A DNA stretch of 64,000 nucleotides. It comes from Struthio camelus. Taxonomy: Eukaryota; Chordata; Aves; Struthioniformes; Struthionidae. A model generated the notes under the pieces. The model made no database searches. It was not told the origin of the DNA and saw only the letters and a list, made by a program, of their open reading frames with translations. The position numbers and the translations under genes are program-made. The DNA lies in contig NC_090946.1 of assembly GCF_040807025.1 (NCBI RefSeq), positions 3,948,001 to 4,012,000 of the forward strand. The letters run 5' to 3'. Shown here in pieces: positions 43,496-55,466 of this stretch. Every line of letters begins with the position of its first letter. The stretch's first letter is position 1.

Positions 43496-46400
43496 TCAGT
43501 GGTGCCGGTCCCGCTCTCTGTCCCTGTCCCGATGTCGATCGTGCTCCCGATTCCGCTCCTGGAAATAGTCCTCGTGCCGATCCTCACTGTGGAGCAGGTC
43601 CCGGTGCCGCCGGCTGCTCTCGCGGGACCGGCTGGGAGAGCGCTCCCGAGATCGGTGTCTTTTCCTGGAGAACAGAAGGAAAGCTTTCAGGCCCTTCCAG
43701 GCAGGATCTCGCTGCCCGCCCCTCCCACACCCCAGGGATGGAGGGGACAGGACTGCCAGGTGAACCGTGCCCTTCACCCATCCTCTATCAGACGACAGAC
43801 TGAGACCAAAGCCCCAAGCCAAGGTACAATTCAGTCATCTCCAAACGGCTCCAAGTCCCAGAGCCCTGCCCCGGCTCCCCCGGTCACCTGAGGACATGGT
43901 ACCTGGAGGAGCTGCTGCTGGCGCCTGTGCTGTAAGACTTGGCTTCGATCCCATGCAGACAGTCTTTGAGGGAAGAGAGGAGGACGCGGCACCGCTCATC
44001 GTTCGCAACACGGGACTGCTTGATGACGGCAATGGCCGTGAGAAGGGTCTCGATGGCGTCACTGTAATCGCCTGGGGAGACAGAGGAGGTCTGAGGGATG
44101 CAGATTAGCCAGGAGGGCAGCGCAGAGGGCATCAGGGAAGCAATGGCTGGTACCTGCACTGGCTCCGGACACTGCCTTAGAAATGGCACTGCTGGAAATT
44201 GCCCGGTTCCTGTTCATGATCTCCTCAAACTCCACCTCGCTCACGGGGGGAGGTGGTGGGCCAAGCTCTCGGCTGCACAAAACACGGCACACATTGGGGG
44301 TGGGGGGTGAGTCAGCGTGCAGGGCAGCACAGCCCTCCTCCTGCCAGCACCCAGGTACCCAGTGCCCCCCAGCTGCTCCCAGGCAGCGACACAGCTTCCC
44401 TCCACGCCCAGCTCACCTGCTGTGGTTGTAGGGGGCCATGGCCTTGCCGTAGGTATCTGGTGGAGGACCCAGGGCTGCATTGGGTGGGGGGAAGAAGGCG
44501 GGGTTGAGGTGCAGGGCAGGGGGAACAGCCCCTGGTGGGGGCACGGCCAAGTGGGGGGGCAGTCGAGGTGGTGGGGGCATGAGATGCTGATAGTGGATGC
44601 CGGGCGGAGGCGGGGGGACGCCAAAGCCAGAGGAGAGGGGTGGAGGGGGCGGCATTGGCGGTGGGGGCAGCCCCATGAGGGGCAGGGCAGCTGGGGGGCG
44701 GTTGAAGAAAGGCAGGACAGACGGGGGTTTCTCCATGCGCGTGGGCGGCAGGGCATTCTCCGTTGGCGTGGCGCGACCATCCACCGAGTCCACAGAGTCC
44801 CGGGAGTGGGCCCTCGGCGGCACGCCTGCAAGCGGCACAGGAGAGAGAAAGAGCCATGAGCACCCAGGCAGAGTGAGGAGGGTCTGCAGGCCTTGGAGAC
44901 CTCCTCTTCTTCCCCACCCACAGCGAACGGAACCCACAGCCCGCACGCACTAGGTCCGATCTCAGCAGAGCTCAAGGTGCCCAAAGAAAGATCCAGCCAG
45001 CCAAACGTAGCCTCCGCTTCCGTATGCCTCAAGCATGCTCTTCCACATGCTCTCCAGCAAAGATACGGTCACCTGCACGGCGTCCCAGTGACGCTCGCTC
45101 CTGGCCAGCAGGACTCTGCAGTAGTTGCAGAGTGAGTTACACGGACAGAAGCCAAAAAGCCACAAGAAGTGGCGAGAGATCCCAGTGGAGAAGTCTCTGC
45201 GTCCTGTGGCCCGAAGCCCGAGTCCCAGAAGATATCAAACGACCCAGAGAGCCTGCGACCCGCTCACGGGAGTTGGTTCAAAAAGGCCTGAGCATGAAGG
45301 AGCACAAGGGGACAGAACCCAAGTGCCAACAGTGCTGCAGCTTCTGGAGGAAGGAAAACTCAATGCCTCTCTGTACTCAAAGAGACTGATAGAAGCCCCC
45401 TGCTGTGTCCAAAAGAGGCTTTGAGGGTAAGCCAGGAGAGGTATAAGGGAGGGCATTTCCCCTGCCTGAGCACCTCGGGAAAGCTGGTGGCTCCCAGCTA
45501 GGCCTTGCCTCTCTGATCGGGCCTGTCCTGGCACGTGTAGTAGGGACACGTGCAGAGCCAAGCAGAGCACCAGACAAACATTCAGGCACCTGTGCTCCCG
45601 CCAGGCAGACAGGGCTGCCGAGTCTGTGGCAAGGGTTTGCGCGAGCTCAGCCGTGCCGAAGGCAAGGTCCCTTCGGGCAGACCAAACCTTGGCCTCCCCA
45701 CATCCTGCAGGGTGAGGGGCAGGAAAGGGGGAACATCCCCTGCTCCACTGAAACACAGCAACAGCAAGGTCTTACAGCACACGACGCTGCTAAGCAGCGG
45801 ATCAATGCATGCGCTGGAGGACTCGGTGCCTAGCTGGAGCTGAAAGGGAGGGCATGAAGGACAGCTACCCCACTGAAGCTTGGCCAGGGCATTTAGAAAG
45901 AAGGGCTTTCCTTTAATGAAATGGGCCATGGGATCTACAATGACCACAGCTGGCCAAGACCTCCTCATACACATTCCTGATAAGATAGTCTCTCCAGCTC
46001 CACAGAGCCCCCCAGCATGGGGCTGGAGTGTCACATCACTGCGAAGTGAGGCAAGGACCACCTATTGCCACTGTAGAAAGCCCACGGCCAGGCCCCAGCT
46101 GGAATACTGCGTCCAGTGTTGGGCACCTTACCTCCACAGGGATGGACAAATTCTGGAGGAGATCCAGAGAAGAGCTATTAATAGATATGGAGGGTCTTAG
46201 CTATGTTGATAGGCTGAAGAGCTTAAGCCCATTCAGTTTGGAGAGGAGGAGGAGGAGGCTACGAGGGATCTTCGCAGTGTGTGAGCACCTAAAAGGGGAT
46301 CATAAAGACTCGGGTCAGGATCTAATCAGACTCAGCAGCAATAGGAAATAACCCACAGAGACTCCTGGTAGTGTCCCCCCACCCCAAGGTCTCAGTGGAT

Positions 46401-49400
46401 TCGGCCTGATAGCTCTGCTCGGGATCTCCAGGGCCCACGGGAGCTGGCCGCACAGCGCAGAGGTCCCTCCCCACCCGTGGCGTGCCTTCACATCACTTAC
46501 GTTTGCGAGCCTGCGCCTCAAACTGTGACAGGTTCTGCCGTGTTGCCAGCCTCACCTCCACCTTGTCCCCATTCAGGACTTTGCCAGGAAGCAGCTCCAG
46601 CAGCTTGTGGACCGAGTTCTCAGAGGCGACTACCACCTCTGCGTACCTGCAAGAAAGGCCAGCGGTGAGCAGACAACAGCAGGCTTTGAGCAGTTCAGCC
46701 ACCCACATGATCCCTTATCAAATCCTAAAGTCTCTGCCTGTCCTTGTTGTGCCCCACTGGCAGGGAGCATCCACCACCACCTCCTGCTGCCTTTCCTGGC
46801 AGCTGAACCCAGCCTGGCATTTACAAGTCTCCTGACAGTTCCCTCCTCACTTTTCAGGCACTTGCATAGCTTGCACAAATCCTGTGGGGGTCTCTGCTTC
46901 ACCATCCCACCTCTGGCATCACCCGCACCAGCCAGGAAAAGCACTGCCTGCCTCCTCACTCCCCCAGGCCTTCACCCAAAGCACTGGACATGGCTACGAG
47001 GGCCTGGCTCTCCACTTCCTCCATGTTCCCCTCAGCTCTCACCCTTTGGACTGGCCATTGGCTCGGTTCTCTGCAAATTTCAGCTCCACTACATCGTAGA
47101 CACCCACCGAACGGATGGTCTGGATCAGCTGCTGGTCAGTCGTCCACTGAGGGGAACAGAGGAGAGGCCAGCGTCAGCTCACACAGCCCTTCGCTGGGCC
47201 TTGGCACCCCCCTCCCCACCCCAGCTGGGGCCAGTCTCAGCACTCGGACAGCTAGACAGCGGACTTGAGCACAGGTGCTCTTAGAGGCCACAAAGCCCTT
47301 ACAGGGAAGTCAAGATCAGCCTGGAATCTGAAGCAGGCCCCAGCCGCGACTATGAGAGGTCTCTGTCCATAGCACAAGATAGAACTTTCCCAGAACTGTC
47401 CCCATATTCAAAAACAGAGTAACCAGCCCAGGGCAGAGAAAGGGACTTGACCACGCATCCCCAGCAGAAACGCCAAGGGATAGCCAGGCTGGTGCAGCAG
47501 CCAGTGCAAGGGAGACGCTAGAGCCCTGCAAGGTTACAAAGGCAGCCCAGAGCGATCAGATCACAGCCACCGGCCACTTGTGCCAGACTCAATCTGAGGC
47601 CTCACAGGGCTTTGAATCCCTTTTCCCTTAGGATCACAAGGTCAAGCCCAACTCATGACCCAGCTCGGGGCGCTGGGTCAGTGTGGGCTGAGAAGAAACA
47701 GGACCTCCAAGGAGCCCTGAAGTCCCCATCAAGAGAACAGGGGTTTCTCTGGAAGAACCTCATCTCTGTATGCACCACAGGAGACCTGAACCGCCTGTGG
47801 AGGTGGTCTGAAGGCACCCTCCGCAGCAAAGCACAGGCAGGCAGCAAGGGAGTTCCAAGCCACCATCCCACTCACCCAGGAGAAGCTGCCCACATAGACG
47901 GCAGCCCTCTTGTTGCGCAGTCCGCTGTAGGTATACAGGATGGCAGGAGATTTATTGTTGGGCTTGGGGGATGGCTCCTGACGGATCTCCGGAGGTGCCT
48001 CTGAGCTGCTGGAGCGGCTTTCGGAGGGCTGCGAGCTGGCTGCTAGCACGTCATCATACAGGTCCATCTGGTCGGCATTACTGAACTCAGAGTCCTGGGA
48101 GAGAAGAAACTGTCAGCATCTCTACAAAAGGGAGATCCTGGGGGTGAAACTGCCACTCAGAAAGGGATCACTGGGCTGTTAAGAGCACATTAGGGGCTCC
48201 AGAGATATACCCCATTCTGCTCTGCTGAAGTCCTCCAACACACCCCAGGGCACTGAACACCTTGTGGAATGCAACTCTCTGGCCCCTCCTGGGGTTGCAC
48301 ATCCAGAAGGCTCCAGCCATGCCCAGGGCCACCACCAAGACAGGGTGCAGAATTAACCTGCTCAGCCTCGGGGGTTCCACAACATGCAGAGGAGAAAACA
48401 CTGGTTTGTTCCTGTGAGCACAGGACACGTGCAGGGGTCAGGGACAGGACGGGAAGGACAGTCGCCTCATGAATCCATGAAACAGCATCCATACAAAACA
48501 GCAAGAGCCACCACCAAGGGCAGAAGAGAATTTGGCTGGACTTACTGAGGCCAACAGGGCAGCTCAGCATACGGTGCTCAACACCCTGAAAGTTCATCTC
48601 CTAAAGTGCACTGGGCTGAGATGCTCCCACAGAGAGATGCTGTAGCAGCTCGGGACACGTGAAAGGCAGGAGGGTAGGGTCACTCCAGCCATACGTCCTG
48701 ACCCTACAGGTGCCCACAGGGAGCCTTGACACAGCACCAACAGTTAACTTGCATTTTACACCAAATAACACAGGAAACACTTAAAAATAATCTCAAATGC
48801 TGTTTTGCTGCAGGCTGCCCTTCACTGTCAGGGGCCACAGAGTAACTGTGCATTAGGTTAGGAAGCCGCCCCTTCACAGCGTACGGTCGTCCCAATTCTG
48901 TGTGTGTTTCACCAGCTGTCAAAGCTTCGATTGTGACATGTTTTCATTCACTCCTCAGCTTGGGTGCTCCTGAATCTGCTCCCGTCCCCATTTAAACCAA
49001 AGGGACGAGTACTGCATGCGACCATGGATACCTTCCTTCTAAAAGCCTCAGCACACCAGGCCCACATTCAGCATAGCCCAGTTCCTCCTTTTAGGACTGA
49101 ATTCATTTGTCTCAGGCCTACTTACAGTTAGTAGAAGGTGGTAAACCACTGCTATGAATGAAGCTACAGCAAACAAATCCATCTCCTTTTATCTTTCACA
49201 AGCAAATTCCTCTTGTCCAGAGCCCTGGCCCCTCCCCTCGGTCCTCCTCTGAACACTGCCTTTTTTTTGACAGTGCATCCTCTTTCAGCACTTCGTTATT
49301 TCAGAGGCAACTCCATCCGCTTCCTCTCTGGCCCAATAAATGCCGCTCAGCACTGAACTGCTTTTCCCTGCTGCTCCACTGCCCTGCAAAAACACACAGT

Positions 49401-52400
49401 GCCCCAGGCTTATGACAACCCCTCACTTGTGGAATCTACTATCTACTATAGCGTTTGCTCTTCCTCCCGGCTGACGCGGAAATCCCTTTCATTTGCATTT
49501 GTGCTGAGTTAGCAGCTCTCTCGTGCTGTCTCTCTTCATCCAAGTCCAGCTGCCTGGCTCTCCAACTGGCTGAGTGTTAACACAAGTCCCACAACAACGG
49601 GATCAAAGTCTCCTTTCCCCAGCAAGGAGAGAAGCGGGATTATCCCAAAGAAGCAGCAATGGGCTCTGCTTTGCAGTGCTTGACATAATCCATGAGTATT
49701 TTTACATGTAAGAAGGTGGAAAAAGAGAGGAATATTCCAAAATACAAAGCCTCACTGTGGCTTTGCATCACTGGCAATCTGTACTGACTTTCAAAGATCT
49801 TGCTCGATTTTCTCCCTCCAACTTCAGCTACAAGCATTTTGCTCTATTCCACCGCCTCCTCTGTTTAGCTCCATCACATGCCACACCCCCCAACGGAACG
49901 GAGGACTCGCACATCAGGATGTGAGCTGTTCTGAGCAATAGGGCAAGACTCAACTTGCTACTCTAAATGGCAACCAGGAAAAACCTTACCTTTTATAAAC
50001 GCACGAGGGCAAAAGTTCAATGGTGGAAAACACCTCTGCAGGTCAAATGCCCTAGACGAACTTTTCGCTCCTTGGCAGGCACATACTTTACAAGTCCAAC
50101 TTGGGAGTTATGCATCCATCCTCAAACCCTACCAGTCAAGCTTTCCTGTCACCTCAGAAACATGGGCATAGCCTCATTTATTTTCAGTGCGATCACAATC
50201 CCATTCCTTTTTAGGCCAGCTGAGCTCTCTTCAGGGTAAGAGTTGTATACAATGTCCTTACACACACGTTTATACACATACTCTTTACTCTCCTCAGCAG
50301 TGCAGCCTTTCACAAAATGAACCAGCCAACAAGGCAGCTTCTTAGCTGCAAACTCAAGTGTCCTAGATCTGCCTTCCAATTCCCACTCCTATTCTAGGCT
50401 ATATTTAATCTGGAGCATACAGTGAGTGCCGTGTTTACTATGTATTTTCATACTAATTGCTTACACAAATTCAACATACACGGCCTATCATTTCATACGA
50501 TGAATTACTAGATTAGTATTCGTCCCAGAGGAGCGAGGCATGGGCCTGATCCAGTACAAAGAACAGAGACCCTGCCCCAGTAACCTGGGAAACCTAAATG
50601 ATCCAGGTCTTCAACGGAGGGCCAGGGAAATATGAGGCCTGTGTAATTCTGGATGAAGGACACCAATCACCCAGGTAAGCACATTCCTTAGTTGGTCTTC
50701 TGCAGACAACACAGAAGAGCTTTGCCAGAACCTTCTGAAAGCACTCACTTCCCCAGAGCTCCCAGGGAAGCCTTTTTGACTGCCCTTCAGCATCACATGA
50801 GCTACCTCCATCCAGCGGGTGCTTTGCAGAAGATATCATTTTCAGCAGGGTCTTTAGAAATTTGCAGTTGACACGCAAGGACAACACATCCACTCTATGT
50901 TTAAGACGTTCAAGGCAGCGTAGATGACATCTTCTACTAGAGAGATCATGAGGTAGTTAAATCCCCTACGGTCTGAAGGTCGGGGAATTACACACGTACA
51001 ACACATCACTTCATGAGTGCATGGGAGAGAAGAGAAATGGCGCTCAGCACACAACTTCCAAAGGGTCACAGACACAGTAAAGGAAATTATTTTTTCCCAG
51101 ACATCCTCAAGCCCCTTCTTGACAGCAACAGTCATTTCCAAGTCACATTTTAACTTTTTGCATTCAGCTATTTCAGCTGCGGAGCTGATAAAAGGTTACA
51201 AGAATTTCAACAGGGAGAAGTATTTTTGTACTCATTCTCAAAACAGCTCAACTGTTTGCTTAATGTGCCTCCCACACTCCTACCCCTACCAGTTGCCTTT
51301 GGACAAGGCCCAAGACTGGAAAATTTCAGCCTGAAAGGTAAGTTTCAAAAACTTGAGGAGAACGAAAATATAGGACTAGAACAGAAAGCATTTGGAAGCC
51401 TTCAGTTATGCCACTTAGCTGCTGTTTCAGTTTATAAGTTTCCAGAGATCCTCCAGGCTCTGTTCATTTTTGACCCTATGCTTTAAAAACCAGCACCCTC
51501 ATGGGAAGATGATGTAGAAGTACTCACAGTCCATTTTGCTGGTTTCTGCCCCATCATCTACTGCAGCACCGAATTTGCAGACCATCACTTGAAACGCATG
51601 GCAGCAAGATGCTTTCTGCATTACCTATCTACCTGCTAGCTAACATCTTCCCTGCAATTCAAAACCCAACTCGGTGAACACATCACTTGCTCTGAATCCT
51701 CATTCAGCACTTTGCAAGGTGCACACGGATTAAATGGTGCACTTTCAGCTTTAATTATCATGTGCTACGGACTTGGGAACCACGCTTGAATTTCTGGTGT
51801 GCCACGGGAATCGCAGGGCAGAAGTGGTGCCTTCCCAAAGCACTTTGATCCCATGTGCTGCAGCTTATAGGACCCCCGGCTATAGCACCCACCGGTGCAC
51901 ATAGGTACCTCCCTGGGTTTCTTCCTGCCTCCGCACCTGATGCCTTACAGCTTGAGGCATGCTAGATGCTGGAGTTGATGGGCCTTGATAACCACTTCCA
52001 GCTTTAAGAGCCCTCTATCTATTTGGCTCTGTCAAAGATCTTCTGTGTCCTGTCCCCCAAATTCACCAGTTAAATCTTTCCACATTATTTCCTGCTGTGT
52101 TGTACACAGTCAAGCTTGCTCTGCCTGCTGCTCTGTCCTTCTTCTCAACACTGCTTAGAAATCTTCACGGAGTAAAGAAGTTAAGACTTGACCAAGACAA
52201 GACCAGACCCGTCAAAAGATCCTCTCAGCTTCTCAGCAGACATATCCCCCTCAACTCAATCCACTGCGCTTATCACCCTTCCTTCTTCACGCCTTCCAGC
52301 ACATGAGCCTTCTCTGCCAAGCCAGCCTGAATGCACAGGCAGGACAGGCAGCATTTGACCATCTAAGTGGAAAACCAGCAGTGTGACAGTAATTTTCCTT

Positions 52401-54223
52401 TTAAGCCCTCCCACCTGTTTGCTCTTCATCAGTTACCCTCCAAGACGTTCAGAGACTTTCCAGATCACACCTGCCGACGCCACATTTCTCCTTCTGCAGA
52501 TGAAGATATATTATTTATTTTCCTCCAGCTCTTTCACTGTTTTCCTTTGGCATTTAAGGTAATTGTCATAAATGATGGTTGCTGGTTATTTTGCGTTTAA
52601 TGTATTTCTAAATTCCAGCCCAGCAACCTCCACATGTTTCCTTTTTCCAGACCTTCCATCTTTATTCCTTCAACTGTTTAACTCTACCTTCTGCCTCCCA
52701 AGTCCAGGTATACTTTCCTGATTCTGACTGTTAAAAGCTTTTTGCAAGGCAACATGCAAATTAAGACTATTTCTAACCCAAAATAGTTCAATCCGGTCGC
52801 ATTGTAGTCTTAGATTGTGTAACACATGGGGGATCTGACTTCGAAGAGTTTTGCAGAACCACCCAGGTCTGAAGGGAGAAGTATTTCAGAGCTTGAGGAT
52901 ACTTGTGCAGGGCAGCCTGCAGCTATAGGCAGCGCAAACACTGCGTATTTATTTTGCAACTCACTTTTGCAGTGAGATTTCCATTATTCTGGCAACGTTA
53001 GGACCAGATTTGACTTTGCCCTTCTCTAATGTAATTGCTTTCAGTGGGGAACTCCTGCTTCTTCCCAGACAGCTGAAAGCATCTCTCAGTTCTCTCTCAT
53101 CTCTGAGGCAATTAACACGCTTTTCTGATGTTTCACTTTTCCCTGAATGTTTAACTTAAGGCATATTCTCTCTTGATAACCTCCCGCCTTTCAGAACAAA
53201 GGATTTATTGCCCTCGACTCCTCTTCAGCCCTCTGGGAGCTCTAGCCAACTGGCAATTCCTTCTTGTGCTTTGCTTCTAGTTCTTGCAGCTTGCCATCCA
53301 GTAAGGACCAACTTTCCTCCATGGTCTTTCCATGGCAGTTTTCAATCTTCCAAGATGTGCAGGCACACCCACTCTCCTCAGTTGTCCAGATCTCTGAACT
53401 CTCTAAAATCTGCTTCTCTAGAGGCTGCGCACACACATTCTCCACCATTTCTTTCGGCAGGTCTCTGGCAGTCTCGGCCCCCGGCACCTGAGGCAGATGA
53501 CCTGCAACCAGCAGCTCTCCGACCATCTTGAGTTACCGTGCAGGTCTCCACGCAGCGCTTCCCCAGAGAGCTCACCACCCAGCATGCACATCTGCAGGCC
53601 CGCAAGGTTCAGTGCTTTCAAACTCCCTTGCTACGCAGTCCTCTCACAGATATTCGGTGCAGCTCTCTTCTAGTCTAGACGTCTTATTTCTCCAGCCACA
53701 GCAGGTCACGACTATCCACTTTGATCCCCAGTCACCAACAGCTCGGTAAATGTTTTGGTGGAAACCCTGCCTCCTTCTCAACCCTCCCAACTGCCTGAAT
53801 ATTTTGTAACCATCCATGTATTGAATCCCCTGCAAAACCTATAGAAACCACATTTTATTCATGGCTCAAAATCACAGCTGCCGTGATTTGATGACAGTCC
53901 CAGTCCTTAGTTTCCCAGAGGGACTCTTCAATGCTGTCCCACTGTATTCCTCCCACACAAGCCACTTCTTCTGCCTGTGCTCAATAAGTACACACACACT
54001 AACACCAACCGCTTTAAGCGTCTTGCCAGTGAGCTGGCCAACTCTGGTTAACGTGCTCTTCCCCCCAAAAAAGGGTGAGCTGCTCAAGCAGCTGCCCGCC
54101 CTCCCTCTCCCCCCCCCCACCACAGTGGTCCCAGCACGGGGCGGCGCCATGGCCTGGTGCCCCGCTCACCTGATTGAACTCTTCGTCGGCGTAGATATCA
54201 ATCAGATCCACTCCCTCGGACAT
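43496..54223 (-). CDS. CPSF7: Cleavage and polyadenylation specificity factor 7 (CFIm 59 kDa), 8 coding exons
   Basis: CPSF7 is the 59-kDa partner of CPSF5/NUDT21 in cleavage factor Im, which binds UGUA and steers alternative polyadenylation in the nucleus. Coding exons: 54170-54223, 47876-48094, 47043-47146, 46501-46646, 44417-44825, 44154-44272, 43903-44071, 43496-43664. They total 1389 nt, 462 aa. It starts [18 protein letters not shown]. The RRM spans about residues 82-160 ([15 protein letters not shown] through [17 protein letters not shown]). Then comes a long proline-rich part ([31 protein letters not shown]), a conserved [20 protein letters not shown] block, and a C-terminal RS-like tail ([20 protein letters not shown]) ending RERDRHH. 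The exon 4 to 5 junction gives KRVPPRAHS, like the shorter human isoform. Intron 1 is 6.1 kb. A non-coding 5' exon probably ends at 55075, making the gene head to head with SDHAF2. Confidence 0.97.
46060..46350 (+). mobile_element. Older CR1 LINE 3' fragment
   Basis: A diverged CR1 piece lies antisense in CPSF7 intron 4. Landmarks are CTGGAATACTGCGTCCAGTG (from 46100), GGAGATCCAGAGAAGAGC, the CTGAAGAGCTTAAGC/TTGGAGAGGAGGAGGAGG stretch and the following GGGATCTTCGCAG. It lacks the terminal CR1 repeat and has several indels, so it is older than the 8.6-kb copy. Confidence 0.88.
47395..47510 (-). mobile_element. Possible MIR-like SINE relic
   Basis: CCCCATATTCAAAAACAGAG followed by CCAGGGCAGAGAAAGGGACTTGACCACGC resembles the reverse complement of the MIR middle region. 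It is weak and diverged and could be chance. It lies in CPSF7 intron 2. Confidence 0.3.
48095..54169. other. CPSF7 intron 1, A/T-rich, no gene recognised
   Basis: From about 48650 to 54000 the base composition drops sharply compared with both flanks. I recognise no transposon or RNA gene. One minus-strand frame at 53242-53526 (94 aa, Glu/Lys-rich, ending in a helix-like [20 protein letters not shown]) looks more protein-like than its surroundings but matches nothing I know. Confidence 0.5.
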
Positions 54224-55088
54224 ATTTCCAGAGACAGGACCGAGAACCCAGGAGGGGACCGGGGCGAGGCAGGAAGACCAAAGGTGCACTGCAGCGGGCG
54301 ACGGAGGGGAGGGGGATCACCTTAGCGCTGGAAACCTCCTGCGCGCCCCCCCCCCCCCGCATCCCCTTGCCCCACCGCCACTACCAATAGGGTTTTAGGC
54401 TTTTTCTCCCGGCAGGCACCAGCCGCGCCGTGCCCAGGGCCAACACCAACTCCTCCTCTCCTAGAGAAGCCCGTGCCCGGGGACAGCACACCCCCTAGCC
54501 ACGGGTCGCCCCTGGGGGGCCAGCTCATCCCAACCCCCTAGCCAAGATCCAGTCCCTGGGGCCAACGTCACCCCAATCCCCCAAATCAAGACCAAGCCCC
54601 GGGGGCAACATCACCCTATTTCCTTCATCCTGAGGGCAGCGTGACCCCCTCCCCCAAGCCCAGATTCGTCCCCTGGGGCCATCTCACCCCCCCCTTGTTT
54701 CAACACCGAGAGTGATAAGCACACCAGCCCCCCCACCCTACATCCCCAATAATCCCCCCCCAAAACCCCCGCTCTGGACCCATCCCCGGGAAGCGGATCG
54801 TACCCCCCCCGGTGGGGGCACCCAACGCCCGCCCCCCAGCCCGGACCCCTCTCCGCGGACAGCACCCCCCCCCCCCGGGGGAGGGAGGGGGCCACCACCT
54901 CCTCCCGGCCCCGGACTAACCCCGTCCCGGCGGACAGTGACCCGCTCCCCCGAAACACCCCCCGGGGAGCAGTCCTCAAACCGCCCCGGGACAGCGCTAC
55001 CGCCCCCCGGCCCCCCGCCCCGCCCCTGCCCCAACGGCGGGGGGAGGGGAAGGAAGCGGCCGGTCGCGCCCTACCTCCCCTCCCGTCC

Positions 55089-55090
<2 letters not shown>

Positions 55091-55123
<33 letters not shown>
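55091..55123. repeat. (GGC)11 triplet tract
   Basis: Eleven GGC triplets on the plus strand, i.e. GCC in the CPSF7 direction. It falls inside the probable CPSF7 non-coding first exon, whose donor GGAG|GTAGGG ends the exon at 55075. Confidence 0.95.
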
Positions 55124-55256
55124 CGGGCCCCCCCCCGCCTCGGCCCTGACGCGGCCCCGCCCCGCCCCGCCCGTTACCGCGCGCGGCCCCGCCTGGCGAG
55201 CAGGCCCCAGCGCGCGCGCGCGCCGCCCGCGCTCACCACTGCCACTGCCACTGCCT

Positions 55257-55290
<34 letters not shown>

Positions 55291-55454
55291 GCCACCGCCG
55301 CCGCCCCGCCCCTTCCGGCGGCGGCCCCGCCCCTTCCGGCCCTCCCGCCCGGCCGCCCCCCCCCGTAGCTCGCGTCGACGCGCGCCGCCGGGCCATAGAG
55401 CTGGGCTGCCCCGCTTCGCAGAGCGGCTCCGCGGGGCGGCGGCGGCCAGGCGGG
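55124..55454. promoter_or_regulatory. Bidirectional CpG promoter of CPSF7 and SDHAF2
   Basis: Extremely CpG-rich DNA with no TATA box. It holds a tandem pair of SP1+ETS modules, CCCCGCCCCTTCCGGC, with ETS cores CTTCCGG at 55312-55318 and 55333-55339, 21 bases apart. Other features are several CCCCGCC boxes near 55155-55170, an alternating CG run near 55210-55223 and three CCACTG hexamers near 55237-55254. Confidence 0.75.
55257..55290. repeat. (CCG)11 triplet tract, inverted relative to 55091 tract
   Basis: About eleven CCG triplets on the plus strand, followed by a broken extension (GCCACCGCCGCCG). It is complementary in orientation to the GGC tract 133 bases upstream. Confidence 0.95.
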
Positions 55455-55466
55455 ATGCTGAGAGCC

